A stretch of 64,000 nt of DNA, from positions 372,001-436,000 of the forward strand of contig NZ_CP107841.1 in NCBI RefSeq assembly GCF_036346855.1, given 5' to 3'. A program made the position numbers and the translations under genes. Below the pieces are notes generated by a model. The model saw only the letters and a program-made list of their open reading frames with translations. It did not search any database and was not told where the DNA came from. The DNA is from Streptomyces europaeiscabiei (lineage in GTDB: Bacteria; Actinomycetota; Actinomycetes; Streptomycetales; Streptomycetaceae). This document shows positions 1 through 8,659 of this stretch, in pieces (the stretch's first letter is position 1; each line of letters starts with the position of its first letter).

Positions 1-2
1 CC

Positions 3-269
3 ACCAACGCCACAGCCCTGCAGTTCGTCCGCCACCACGACCTTGTCGCGGCAGTCCCCCGACTCATCAGCCGCCCTGTCCTGGACGACCTCGGCCTGCG
101 CATCCTGCCCCTACCGCTGGACATGCCCGTCATCCCCATCCACCTCGCATGGCACCAGCGCTACGACAACGACCCTGCCCACGCCTGGCTGCGCGGGCAG
201 GCCCGCACCGCTTTGCACGACGCATGCAACCCCACCGACAACACCACCGAGGACCACACCAGAGCCTGA
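3..269 (+). CDS. LysR-family regulator, C-terminal end (partial)
   Basis: An open frame enters from the left edge and stops at TGA 267-269, giving 88 residues. The segment reading FVRHHDLVAAVPRLI followed by LPLPLDMPVIPIHLAWH resembles the last strands and helix of a LysR substrate-binding domain, where a hydrophobic strand leads into 'W/H-x-R-x-x-D-P-A-H-x-W-L'. The DNA-binding half lies outside the window, so target and effector cannot be inferred. It could be another periplasmic-binding-like fold, but the short end after the 'DPAHAWLR' segment is typical of LysR proteins. Confidence 0.65.
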   Translation, partial: TNATALQFVRHHDLVAAVPRLISRPVLDDLGLRILPLPLDMPVIPIHLAWHQRYDNDPAHAWLRGQARTALHDACNPTDNTTEDHTRA

Positions 270-639
270 AGCCCCAACTGAAAACGAGGTAAGCCCACTC
301 CAGGGCCCCGCCCACTCGCGAAGTCCCGCGCCGCTCACGAACCAGCAGCACAACGTCGCGGGCCGTATCCGCACCGGCTCCGGAATCCACCGCCCCGATG
401 CGGCTTTCACAACCAACCACCGAACCGGCCCCACCCCAACAGCGGTTGTCCGTGCGGGTGGAGCACCTCGAGCCCCAGGAATCCGCGAACTCGCGCTCCG
501 ACCCATGCGATGTCCAACGTCCGCTGCAGCGAGGGACGCCGCAGCGGGGCCGTCTCCGTAGCACGACCCGTCCGTCCCGCCCATCCCGTCCGGCAAGGGC
601 GCGGACACCAGCTCCCTCCCAGACCGTGCGGGGGGGGTG

Positions 640-775
640 CGGTCCCCTTCGCTTGTCCCACGTCGTAGTGGGTGGCGGGTTGCCGGTTCTTCGAGCCGGG
701 CGGTCGGCCGGGGCCGGGCAGGTTGGGTTTCGGCGCACGGGTCGGGCCAGGGCCGGTCAGTTCGGGCAGAGGCTC
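640..775 (-). pseudogene. Transposase C-terminal remnant
   Basis: Read on the minus strand, this segment encodes a stretch containing PNLPGPGRPPGSKNRQPATH followed by YDVGQ. That 'GRPPGSKNxxPAxxYDVGK' tail is one I recognise from the extreme C-terminus of a large Streptomyces transposase family. No catalytic DDE/DDD core precedes it in any minus-strand frame, so this is a leftover end of a degraded insertion sequence. Confidence rests on one motif. Confidence 0.5.
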
Positions 776-850
776 AGAACCCCCGGCGTCCCCCGACCGG
801 GGTGAGCCAGCCGCGCTCGGCCGACTCCTGGCAGGGGCGGCGAACGCCGG

Positions 851-895
851 AGCGCGGTGGGCGCGGTGGGCGCGGTGGGCGCGGTGGGCGCGGTA
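851..895. repeat. 9-bp tandem repeat
   Basis: The unit GCGCGGTGG is repeated about five times without interruption; the last copy has GTA in place of GTG. It lies in non-coding DNA 90 bp beyond the stop of the DUF5685-type gene and looks like a slippage-prone microsatellite. Confidence 0.85.
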
Positions 896-984
896 GGCTA
901 CCCCGCTCTCGACTCGCACCGTGACGAGAGGCCCCCTCGCCCAACTGCCCTCCGGGGCGAGGGCCCGCCCGGCTCATCCGTCAT

Positions 985-2361
985 TCAGTCGCAGCAGTCG
1001 CAGCAGCACTTGCACGGGTTGCAGCAGCCACCGCCATCGCAGCAGCCGTCACCCGAGCCACCACCGGACCCACGGCCGCCGCCTCCCGAGCCGCCAGAGT
1101 TGCCGCCGCCCGAACCGCCGTAAGAGCCTCCCGAGTTGCCGCCGCCCTGGCCGTCACCCCAGCCGCCGTCCCCGGAACTGTCCCGACCCGAGCCGCCGTT
1201 GCGATTTCCTTCGCCGAACTGCCAGGGCTCTCCCTCATCCTGCCCGGCATCGTCGTCGCAGGTACAGCAGTTGAAGCACAACCCGCATGTGCCGCACAAC
1301 CGGCGCCACTGGCCACACCGCCGGCACTCCCCCTCCCGCGGCCGAGCCGACGCCATCGACGCGCCCTCCTGGACCGCGCCCGCTGGCGCCCCGACGCCAC
1401 AGGCCGTACCCACACCGGCCCCCGAAGGCGCTGCCGTCGCCGTACGGCGTCCCGGCCAGGGCAGCGTGAACGTGTCCCGCGCCTGGTGGCGGTGCCGGTG
1501 GTGACTACGAGGCTCGAAGACACGGTCGACGGCACGCTCCAACTCGCCGCCCAGAAGCGCCCGCACCAGGCGCCCATCGACGAACTCGGCACTGGACAGG
1601 GCGAGTCGGATCCCATGGACGGCATCGTCGCAGAGTCGGCGCACCTCGGCGCGATCGACGCCGGTCACGGCGATCGGGTTCCACGCGCCGGACGCCTCGT
1701 CCGCGTCCAGGTCCTCCACGGCGTCCAACAAATGAGCCAGTCGACCGAACAGACGGCCGGCTTCCGCCAGCGGTTCAACGTTCCCCGAACGGCCGGCGAG
1801 CACCGCTGTATGCGCGAAGGCAGCGGCGGTTGCTGTCTCCGTGGGCTCCGTGACCGTCAACAGCGAGCCACCGAGACCGGTCAACCGCTCGATCTGCGGC
1901 TGGCGTTCGACCGCGCCGAGCAGAACTGCCGTGTCGAAGCCGAGCCGTTCGCCGCCCGCGGCACCCGCACGGTCCCAGCCGTGGGCAATCCGGCGTGCCG
2001 CCAGCGCCACCGGGCGCCGCCTCAACAGGCCGTCGCCGTCGGACACATGATCACGTATCTTCGCCGCGGCCAGCACCAGCGACACCGTCGCCGCCAGCCG
2101 CGCGCCCTCGCCCTGCGCCACGTCCGCCGACCGCATCCCGCGCAGCGGGCACGGACCGGCGCCTCGCCGCCAGTCGCCGGTACGCTCCGACTGCGCCTCG
2201 GTCAACACCGAGACGATCAGGCCGTCGTAGTTCGTGGCCACCCGGGCGAACTGCCCGTACTCGCCGCGCAGCGCCAGGCACAGCCCACACAGATGCGCCA
2301 TCCACTCGGTACGCAGGCCCTCACCCAGGCGATGACGGCATGGTCTGATGATTCCGAACAC
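985..2361 (-). CDS. DUF5685-family protein with Gly/Cys-rich tail
   Basis: The product has 458 residues and no assigned function. The N-terminal and central part (FGIIRPCRHRL, WMAHLCGLCLALR, NYDGLIVSVL, GPCPLRGMR) matches actinobacterial proteins I know as DUF5685. Conserved Cys pairs (CGLC, CPLRG) suggest metal binding. From about residue 350 the sequence turns Cys/Gly-rich, with CRRCGQWRRLCGTCGLCFNC, then roughly 60 residues of GGS/GGN repeats, and it ends in a cluster of CC pairs. The GTG start at 2361 was chosen because relatives begin at the FGIIRPC motif; a GTG at 2397 would add 12 residues. No signal peptide or clear membrane helix is visible. Confidence 0.75.
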   Translation of the reverse strand: MFGIIRPCRHRLGEGLRTEWMAHLCGLCLALRGEYGQFARVATNYDGLIVSVLTEAQSERTGDWRRGAGPCPLRGMRSADVAQGEGARLAATVSLVLAAAKIRDHVSDGDGLLRRRPVALAARRIAHGWDRAGAAGGERLGFDTAVLLGAVERQPQIERLTGLGGSLLTVTEPTETATAAAFAHTAVLAGRSGNVEPLAEAGRLFGRLAHLLDAVEDLDADEASGAWNPIAVTGVDRAEVRRLCDDAVHGIRLALSSAEFVDGRLVRALLGGELERAVDRVFEPRSHHRHRHQARDTFTLPWPGRRTATAAPSGAGVGTACGVGAPAGAVQEGASMASARPREGECRRCGQWRRLCGTCGLCFNCCTCDDDAGQDEGEPWQFGEGNRNGGSGRDSSGDGGWGDGQGGGNSGGSYGGSGGGNSGGSGGGGRGSGGGSGDGCCDGGGCCNPCKCCCDCCD

Positions 2362-2397
2362 CGAAGTTCGCCCCCGTAGATACAGATACCCGGACAC

Positions 2398-3206
2398 AGC
2401 CAGATGGACGGCTCAAGGACTCACGAGCGCCCATGAGGCACGACCGCGCGTGCTGTCCACCGCATGTGATGTCGACGCGCGGCCGACATCCTAGAGGGTC
2501 AGACCCGAGGGATTCTGCAGGCGAGAACGAGTTCGTCCAAGATCGTTATGTGACGGACAATCCGGTCACCCTCGCGGCAGTGCTCTATGCGCCGTCCGAC
2601 GATCCACTCAAGGAGCAGCCGGACTGGCGCTGCGGCGGCCGACCGTGGGAAACACGTTCGGGGCACCAGGTGTGTTCGGGCGACGCGTTGTTCTGGACCG
2701 CTGACCGTACGCAGTTGGCCAATTCCGCCGACCGATCCGGTCGGTCTGCGCCGTCGGCCGCGCGGGCGCGGGAGCCGGCGTCGACGCCCACGACACCACC
2801 GAGGCCCTGCGGAGCCCCTCAGCTGCACTCCGCCCCATACTCTCAGCGGAACCGGCTCTCAGATCAGAGGCCGCCTGGCGCACGAGGCTGAGCCGGCCAG
2901 GAGGCATGTCGTGTCCGGCTGGGCGAGGAGTACGCCGGCCCGTCTGCTGAAGCCGGTCGCGGAGGGCAATGAGGACGGCACCGCGTTGCTGGCCGCGCTG
3001 AAACACGACCGGGTGCGGTGGGGCTGGACGCGCTGCTGACGGAGATGACCGCCTTGTTCTGGTCGAACGTCAACCCGTACGGCACCTTCCGCCTGGACAT
3101 GGACAAGCGCCTCGACGCGGGCTCCTCGGCAATGGTGCCCGGGCAGCGGCACGCCGCAGGGCACAGCCGAACGCGGTCAAGGTCGGCAATCGACCCCTGC
3201 CCCAGC
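2398..3206. other. Gene-free stretch with a possible transposase tail
   Basis: No complete gene is visible in about 800 bases. At 3018-3125 the plus strand encodes a piece containing TALFWSNVNPYGTFRLDMDK, which resembles the 'H-x-N-x-x-G-x-Y/F' end of Tn3-type transposases, but no upstream catalytic domain is readable. The rest shows frame-switching, Pro/Arg-rich translations typical of eroded DNA. Confidence 0.4.
3018..3125 (+). pseudogene. Possible Tn3-type transposase C-terminal scrap
   Basis: The sequence LDALLTEMTALFWSNVNPYG continues as TFRLDMDKRLD. This looks like the terminal segment of a Tn3-family transposase, where a conserved Asn-x-x-Gly-x-Phe/Tyr element is followed by an acidic or hydrophobic tail. 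The frame is lost upstream and no inverted terminal repeat was recognised nearby. This is a weak similarity call. Confidence 0.3.
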
Positions 3207-4091
3207 TCAGCCCGGCAGAACGTCCTCAAGTTCCACCAGTTCCTGCGTGTTCAGCGTGAGTTCCACGGCCCTGGCGGAGTCGGTGACGGAGGCCGGGCGG
3301 CTGGCTCCCGGTACCGGGATCATCGCCGGGGAGCGGGCGAGCAGCCAGGCCAGGGCGATCTGCTGTGGGCTGACGCCGCGTTCGGCGGCGATGCGGTGGA
3401 AGGCGGTGCCGATGGAGGTGGGGCCGGAGGGGCCGTCGAGGGAGCTGCGGGAAATTCCGCCGAGTGGGCTCCAGGGCAGGAAGGCCAGCCCCAGCTGTTC
3501 ACTCAACCGCAGCTCGGGCTCGCTGTCGCGGATGGTTGGCGAGTACTGGTTCTGTACGGAGACGAGCCCGTCGCCGAGGATCTGATGCGCCTGGCGGATC
3601 TGGGCGGTGGTGACGTTGGAGATGCCGGCGGCGCGGATGGTACCGGCGTCGAGCAGCTCGCGCAGCGCGCCGATGGATTCCGCCCAGGGCACGGCCGGGT
3701 CCGGCTTGTGCAGCTGGTACAGGCCGATCGCGTCGACGCCCAGGCGCTTGGCGGAGGCTGCAGCGGCTTGCTTGAGGTGGGCGGGGGTGGCGGTGACGGT
3801 CCAGCTGCCGTCGCCGGGGCGGCCGCGGCCGCCCTTGGTAGCCACCAGGACATGGGAGGTGTCGCCGCCGTAGCGGGCCAGGGCGCGGGCGATCAGCAGC
3901 TCGTTGTGGCCCGCCTCGCCGGCGTGCCAGTGGTAGCTGTCGGCGGTGTCGATAAGGGTGACACCGGCGTCGAGGGCCGCGTGGACGGTGGCAGTGGCCC
4001 GCGTCTCGTCCGGGCGGTGCTCGATGGACAGCGGCATGGCACCCAGGCCGATGGCGCTGACGGCGGTGTGGGCGAGGGTGCGGTACTGCAT
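3207..4091 (-). CDS. Aldo/keto reductase
   Basis: A 294-residue NAD(P)H-dependent oxidoreductase of the AKR superfamily, predicted to be cytoplasmic and to reduce an aldehyde or ketone. The (beta/alpha)8 barrel signatures are present: GAMPLSIEH near the start, DTADSYHWHAGEAGHNELLI with the catalytic Asp and Tyr (about residues 48-53), a Lys in ATKGGRGRPG, LYQLHKPDP, and the cofactor-binding end PVPGASRP. The ATG at 4091 lies 14 nt after the stop of the upstream epimerase-like gene, so the two probably form an operon. The divergent LysR gene at 5115 is the likely regulator. The natural substrate is unknown. Confidence 0.88.
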   Translation of the reverse strand: MQYRTLAHTAVSAIGLGAMPLSIEHRPDETRATATVHAALDAGVTLIDTADSYHWHAGEAGHNELLIARALARYGGDTSHVLVATKGGRGRPGDGSWTVTATPAHLKQAAAASAKRLGVDAIGLYQLHKPDPAVPWAESIGALRELLDAGTIRAAGISNVTTAQIRQAHQILGDGLVSVQNQYSPTIRDSEPELRLSEQLGLAFLPWSPLGGISRSSLDGPSGPTSIGTAFHRIAAERGVSPQQIALAWLLARSPAMIPVPGASRPASVTDSARAVELTLNTQELVELEDVLPG

Positions 4092-4105
4092 GATGGCCTT
4101 GTTCC

Positions 4106-5044
4106 TTAAGCAGTGGGAGCGACGGATACGGCGAGGGCTTCTGCGACGGCGCGGGGCAGCCAGTCGGCGGTGCGGGAGAAGGAGAAGCCCAGCGCCTTCG
4201 CGCGGGCGTTGCTCATGGCGTAGTGGCGGTCAAAGGAGAACGGCGAAGCCTCCTCGCCCGCCGGGACGGTCCGGTAGACGGCCTCCCGGCCGGCCTGCGT
4301 GGCGACGATCTCAGCGAGGCCGTGTACATCGAGCGGGCCGTCGGAGCAGGCGTTGACCGGGCCGGTGAAGTCGGCCACGGTCGCCCACAGCAGCAGCTCC
4401 GCCAGCTCCTCGTAGTGAATGAAGACCGTGGGCAGCGCCTTCTCGTGCACAGTGATCTCCTCGCCCTGGGTGATGCGCCCGGCATAGTGCGCCAGCCTGC
4501 CGGTGAACTCCTGCGCGCCGCCGCCGAGCACATGGGCGCTGCGCACAGCGGCGAAGTCGAAGCTGCCGACGTGAGCGAAGACCGCCTCGGCCTGCCGCTT
4601 GCCCTCGGCGTAGTGCGCCTCCAGGTAGGCGTCGTCGTGCCAGGGCAGGTCCATGGCCACCTGCCAGGTGGCCGGGTCCACGCTCTCCTCGGGCACGGGC
4701 GTCCCCGCGGGCACGGCCTGCAGCGCGGCGGTCGCGGGGTCGTAAACCTCGATCGTGGAGGTCATGACGTAGCGCCGGGTGCGGTCGGCAAAGGCGCGTG
4801 CGGCGATAGCGGCCTGTACCGGGGTGTAGCAGACCTGGTCCACCACGACGTCGAAGACGCGGGCGTCGAGTGTGGCTGTCAGGGCGGCCTCGTCGTTGCG
4901 GTCGACGACGAGGTGCTCGACGCCGGCAGGCGGAGGGGTGGAGCCGCGGTTGATCACTGTGACCTGGTGGCCAGCGGCCTGCAGGCGCCCTAGCAGGAGC
5001 TTTCCGAAGTACCGGCTTCCGCCGATGACGCAGATCTTTTGCAT
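4106..5044 (-). CDS. NAD-dependent epimerase/reductase (extended SDR)
   Basis: A 312-residue Rossmann-fold protein beginning MQKICVIGGSRYFGKLLLGR, a variant GxxxFG dinucleotide-binding loop placed right at the start. This is why I chose ATG 5044 over an upstream start at 5071. It has VINRGSTPP (second strand), VVDQVCYTP, and a TSTIEVYDP strand with a Tyr that may replace the usual YxxxK. The arrangement resembles atypical or extended SDRs that act on nucleotide sugars or as sugar reductases. It precedes the aldo/keto reductase gene and is divergent from the LysR gene; the three likely form one regulated unit. Confidence 0.82.
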   Translation of the reverse strand: MQKICVIGGSRYFGKLLLGRLQAAGHQVTVINRGSTPPPAGVEHLVVDRNDEAALTATLDARVFDVVVDQVCYTPVQAAIAARAFADRTRRYVMTSTIEVYDPATAALQAVPAGTPVPEESVDPATWQVAMDLPWHDDAYLEAHYAEGKRQAEAVFAHVGSFDFAAVRSAHVLGGGAQEFTGRLAHYAGRITQGEEITVHEKALPTVFIHYEELAELLLWATVADFTGPVNACSDGPLDVHGLAEIVATQAGREAVYRTVPAGEEASPFSFDRHYAMSNARAKALGFSFSRTADWLPRAVAEALAVSVAPTA

Positions 5045-5114
5045 GCCCCCATCCTGGAGACCTATCGTCATCAGCAGAAGTCCTGACTTACTTGGTGCGT
5101 GTTAAGGAAAACTG

Positions 5115-6023
5115 TTGATTGATGTGCAGCGGCTCCGGGTCCTGCGGACGGTGGCGGAGCACGGCAGCTTCAACCGGGCCGCCGCGGTTCTCCGTCTCAC
5201 CCCCTCGGCCGTCTCCCAGCAGGTGGCTGCCCTGGAACGCAGCCTCGGTGCCCAGGTCGTCGCGCGCAGCACCCGAGGCGTCACCCTCACACGGGCCGGC
5301 CAGATCATGGTCGGCGCCGCCGAATCCGTCGCCGCGGAGCTCGAACATGCACAACAGCAGGTCGCCGAGCTCAGCACTGGCCGCACCCAGCTCACCGTCG
5401 CCACTTTCACCAGTGGCGGCAGGCTCATGCTGCCCGCCGCCCTCACCCAGCTCATGGCAGCGCATCCCCGCACCGTGCTCCACGTCAGGGAGGGCGAACC
5501 CGAGGACACCCTTCCCCTCGTCCGGCAGGGCGCCGTGGACGTCGCCCTCGCCTACCACTTCGATGGCCCGCTCCCCGTCGGACCGACCCCCAGCCCCAGC
5601 CTGGAGTGGACGCCGCTCCTGGAAGACCACCTGCACGTCGTCCTGCCGCCAGGGCACCGACTCGCCAACCACGACGCGCTCGACCTTGCCGAACTGGCCG
5701 CAGAACCCTGGGTGCTCGGCTGCCTGAAGACCGAGGCATACCTGCGCCGCTACGCTGAGCACGCCGGCTTCGATCCGGAAATCCGCGGGACCACCACCGA
5801 CTACTTCTTCGCCCGCTCTCTTGTCGCCGCAGGCATGGGAATCTCCCTCATCCCCTCCATCGCACTCGCTCCCGAGGTCCCGGGCCTCAGTACCGTCCCG
5901 ATCAAGTCGCCGGGCCCGATCCGGCACATCGGCGTCGCCACAATCAGCGGCCGTGACCGGCCCCACGTCACCACGCTCATTCGCTCCCTTCGCGAGCAGG
6001 CGATGCGGCACAACGGGCATTGA
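5115..6023 (+). CDS. LysR-family transcriptional regulator
   Basis: A full-length 302-residue LysR regulator. The N-terminal winged helix-turn-helix reads LRVLRTVAEHGSFNRAAAVL then LTPSAVSQQVAALERSLGAQ. The periplasmic-binding-like effector domain follows from about residue 90 (HPRTVLHVREGEPEDTLPLV). The TTG at 5115 was chosen because a good Shine-Dalgarno, AAGGA, lies 7 nt upstream and the helix starts immediately; GTG 5124 is possible. It is divergent from the epimerase/aldo-keto reductase operon with only 70 bp between starts, so it most probably binds that spacer and also represses itself, as is usual for LysR proteins. Confidence 0.9.
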   Translation: MIDVQRLRVLRTVAEHGSFNRAAAVLRLTPSAVSQQVAALERSLGAQVVARSTRGVTLTRAGQIMVGAAESVAAELEHAQQQVAELSTGRTQLTVATFTSGGRLMLPAALTQLMAAHPRTVLHVREGEPEDTLPLVRQGAVDVALAYHFDGPLPVGPTPSPSLEWTPLLEDHLHVVLPPGHRLANHDALDLAELAAEPWVLGCLKTEAYLRRYAEHAGFDPEIRGTTTDYFFARSLVAAGMGISLIPSIALAPEVPGLSTVPIKSPGPIRHIGVATISGRDRPHVTTLIRSLREQAMRHNGH

Positions 6024-6066
6024 TCCGCCGCGGACCCACCGAACGCCGACGGGGCGGCGTTTCAAA

Positions 6067-6089
6067 GGTGTTCGCCTGTGAAACACCTC
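6067..6089. terminator. Hairpin after the LysR gene
   Basis: A perfect 7-bp inverted repeat, AGGTGTT and AACACCT, with a 9-nt loop starts 44 bp after the LysR stop. It is a plausible factor-assisted terminator, but could also be an operator for the small frame downstream, because no T tract follows. Confidence 0.4.
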
Positions 6090-6124
6090 GCCCGGCGACG
6101 CGCGACCTGCGGCGATCATGTTTC

Positions 6125-6253
6125 ATGAGTTGTTGCAACGCGAAGCTCGTCATCACCACCGGCGAGAAGAAGGGTCAACACCCCTCGCCGGCCACCGTCA
6201 TGCGCATGCTCCGCGACCACGACGAGCAGGCCGCCACGGCGGCGAGTACGTGA
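6125..6253 (+). CDS. Small hypothetical protein (42 aa)
   Basis: An ATG frame begins MSCCNAKLVITTGEKKGQ and has a moderately natural composition, with a Cys-Cys pair near the start. There is no strong ribosome-binding site and no recognised family. It follows the inverted repeat at 6067-6089. It may be a true small gene or chance. Confidence 0.25.
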   Translation: MSCCNAKLVITTGEKKGQHPSPATVMRMLRDHDEQAATAAST

Positions 6254-6661
6254 TCACCCCGCTACTTTGCACCGTGGGGCACAGATAGAGACCGGGGCCT
6301 CACCCGCCGCATAAGCCCTGCTCCTCCTCACCTCCTGGACCGCCACCGCACAGCCTCACCCCGCCTCAGGCGGAAGGGTGGTCACTCTCTCAGCGATGGC
6401 ACCGCGTCTTCACGCTGGATGCAGTGCCCTACGCCGTCGCCGCGCCGGACGGAATCGCCGGCGTTCGCCTCGCGACTCACTGGTCGTCGGGGTTGTGGCG
6501 GGCGAGGCCGGGCTCTCTCCTGCACCGCATCGACTCCGGAACCGGTTGGCACCGAGGCGGTCTTCGCCGCACTGGAAACCGGCTGAGCGACTCGTCCGAC
6601 ACACAGCAGCGCCAGGCATCGACGACCAGCCCGGAGAGTACGACCGTGGTGCGAGGCCCGC

Positions 6662-6766
6662 GCCCCCTGGCGCCGCGCCCCTGGCGCCGCGCCCCTGGCG
6701 CCGCGTCACCTGCCGCCGCGTCACCTGCCGCCGCGTCACCTGCCGCCGCGTCCCGTGGCGGTGGCG
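6662..6766. repeat. 14/15-bp tandem repeat upstream of the MerR gene
   Basis: Successive units of the form GCGCCGCGCCCCTG and then CCGCCGCGTCACCTG repeat about six times with gradual drift. They lie just upstream of the regulator start at 6825. In frame with that gene the plus strand is open through the repeat (Thr-Cys-Arg-Arg-Val repeats), but this translation looks artificial, so I treat it as leader DNA rather than protein. Confidence 0.7.
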
Positions 6767-6824
6767 CGGCCGGGGTGAGGTGCGTGTTGACTCTCCCTTC
6801 GTGGGAGACCTCAGGGTGGAGCCT

Positions 6825-8399
6825 ATGCACGTCGGTGACAACATCTTCTGGAGCATCGGAGAGGTCGCGCGGAAGACCGGACTGTCGGTGAAACTGATCC
6901 GCCACTGGTCCGACGTCGGGATCATCCACCCGGCACACCGCACCCCGGCCGGCTACCGGCTGTACGGCCCCGAAGCCCTCTCCCGCCTGCAGCTGGCACA
7001 GACACTGCGCGGGCTGGGGCTGGGACTGGCCACGATCCGGGCCGTACTGGAGCGCGAGGACACCCTGTCGCAGGTGGCCGCGACCCACATCGACGCGCTG
7101 GAGACGCAGATCCGCGCACTGCGAACGCAGCAGGCCGTGCTGCGCTCCGCCATCCGCCGCGACACCACTGCCGAGGGGCTCACCGCCATGACCGAGCTGG
7201 CGCACATGTCGGCCGCCGAACGCCGGGCCGTCATCCAGGACTTCGTCACGGAAACGCTGGGAGAACTGAACGTACCCACCTACCGGCGCGGCCTGCTCGC
7301 GGCCACCCCGGACCTGCCCGCCCAGGCCACCGACGAACAGGTGGACGCCTGGCTCGAACTGGGCGTACTCGTCACGACCCCAGCCCTGCGCGCCGGCTTG
7401 CGACGCATGGCCCTCTACGCCGCCGAGCACCACCCGGGCGAGCACGACGACAACGCGCTGCGGGAGGCGGAGCGCGTCACGGACGACTGGCTGCGGCGGG
7501 TGGACACCGCGAGGGACCAGGGAATCGCCCCGGACTCACCGGCGGCCGACCTCGTCGTCACCGCCGTCATGGGGACGTGGATCCCCACACAGACCGCCTC
7601 CGACGGAATCACACCGGTCGACGATGCCGAGGCCAGGTCCCTGCTCCTGCGCCAGCTCGAGGTCGCCTCCGACCCGCACATGGAGCGGTACTGGCAACTG
7701 CTGTGCGTCATCAACGGACACCCCGTGCGACCCAGCATGGCGGCAGCCGGCCAGTGGCTCACCACGGCACTGCGGGCGCACCCCGAACCCGGTGCACGAG
7801 CCGCGCAGCTCGACGCGCTGTACGACGCCGGGGAGAACACGTGGGAACCGGTCGGCGTGCTCCACGCCTGCGACGAGGTTCTTGATGCGGTCGGCGTGCT
7901 CGTCTCCGCCGTGGAACCGGAGCAGTTCGACCGACCGACGCCCTGTGCCGACTGGGACGTACGCACTCTCCTCAACCATCTGGTCTGGGAAAACCTGTTG
8001 TGGGCCTCGTTGGCCGACGGAGCCCCTCGCTCCGACTTCACCGCCGACCACATCGGGGCCGACCACGTCGCCGCATTCCGTTCCGCGTCCCGGGCCGCAC
8101 GGTCGGCCTTCGGCCGCCCAGGCATGCTCGACCAGCGCTACGGCCCCGCACCCGGGCGACGACTCGTCGAACAGCTGGTCATCGAGATGCTGGTCCACGG
8201 CTGGGACCTGGCCCAGGCCGTCGGACACCCCTACGACACCGTCCAGCACCTCGCCGTGCCAGCCCTCCCCGTCGTACGGGAGATCTACGGCCCCCTGCCC
8301 CGGACCCCGGCCGGCTCCTTCGCCGCACCGCAGCCGGCACCCGCGAACGCCACCCCGCTCGACCACCTGGCTGCCTACCTGGGCCGCATCGTCACCTGA
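6825..8399 (+). CDS. MerR regulator fused to a DinB/maleylpyruvate-isomerase-like domain
   Basis: A 524-residue two-part protein. Residues 1-75 are a MerR winged helix (IGEVARKTGLSVKLIRHWSD, then TPAGYRLYGPEALSRLQLAQ), followed by a dimerisation coiled coil and an all-helical middle region. The last about 180 residues resemble the TIGR03086/mycothiol-dependent maleylpyruvate isomerase family: FDRPTPCADWDVRTLLNHLV, then LVIEMLVHGWDLAQAVG, with the two His positions that bind metal in DinB-like folds. ATG 6825 was chosen because the helix starts nine residues later; the frame is open to 6378, but upstream is repetitive. It is inferred to be a regulator whose DinB domain senses a ligand or carries out thiol chemistry. 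Confidence 0.82.
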   Translation: MHVGDNIFWSIGEVARKTGLSVKLIRHWSDVGIIHPAHRTPAGYRLYGPEALSRLQLAQTLRGLGLGLATIRAVLEREDTLSQVAATHIDALETQIRALRTQQAVLRSAIRRDTTAEGLTAMTELAHMSAAERRAVIQDFVTETLGELNVPTYRRGLLAATPDLPAQATDEQVDAWLELGVLVTTPALRAGLRRMALYAAEHHPGEHDDNALREAERVTDDWLRRVDTARDQGIAPDSPAADLVVTAVMGTWIPTQTASDGITPVDDAEARSLLLRQLEVASDPHMERYWQLLCVINGHPVRPSMAAAGQWLTTALRAHPEPGARAAQLDALYDAGENTWEPVGVLHACDEVLDAVGVLVSAVEPEQFDRPTPCADWDVRTLLNHLVWENLLWASLADGAPRSDFTADHIGADHVAAFRSASRAARSAFGRPGMLDQRYGPAPGRRLVEQLVIEMLVHGWDLAQAVGHPYDTVQHLAVPALPVVREIYGPLPRTPAGSFAAPQPAPANATPLDHLAAYLGRIVT

Positions 8400-8405
8400 C
8401 GATTG

Positions 8406-8430
8406 CTCACCCCGCAGTCCGCAGGGTGAG
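8406..8430. terminator. Hairpin after the MerR-fusion gene
   Basis: CTCACCC and GGGTGAG form a 7-bp stem, extendable by an inner GC pair, starting 7 nt after the stop codon. This position fits a terminator of the MerR-fusion gene. Confidence 0.6.
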
Positions 8431-8621
8431 GTCCCGGGCCGATGCGTCGAGGACTCTCAGAAGATGCCACCGCTGATCACCACGTGCTGTCGCCGAATCA
8501 AGGCTGTGACCAGTGAGAATTCCTGGTATCCAGTGCGGGTCGGGTAGACCGTCGCCGAGAGAGGTCGCACTGCGGGCACCTGGATCACCGCGGGCACATT
8601 GCACATTGGGGGCGCTGCGCC

Positions 8622-8639
8622 CCTGGGCACGACCCCAGG
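8622..8639. terminator. Hairpin downstream of the MFS gene
   Basis: CCTGGG and CCCAGG form a 6-bp stem with a 6-nt loop, located 21 bp beyond the stop of the minus-strand MFS gene. It probably acts with the facing hairpin at 8406-8430 to separate the convergent genes. Confidence 0.45.
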
Positions 8640-8659
8640 CGGTCTGTTCATCCAGCCAC

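Larger units (their letters stand above)
270..984. other. Gene-poor stretch with remnants
   Basis: I see no intact gene in these 715 bases. The competing open frames on both strands have unnatural Pro/Arg-rich translations. The stretch contains a transposase remnant (about 640-775, minus strand) and a short tandem repeat (851-895), both listed separately. Confidence 0.6.
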
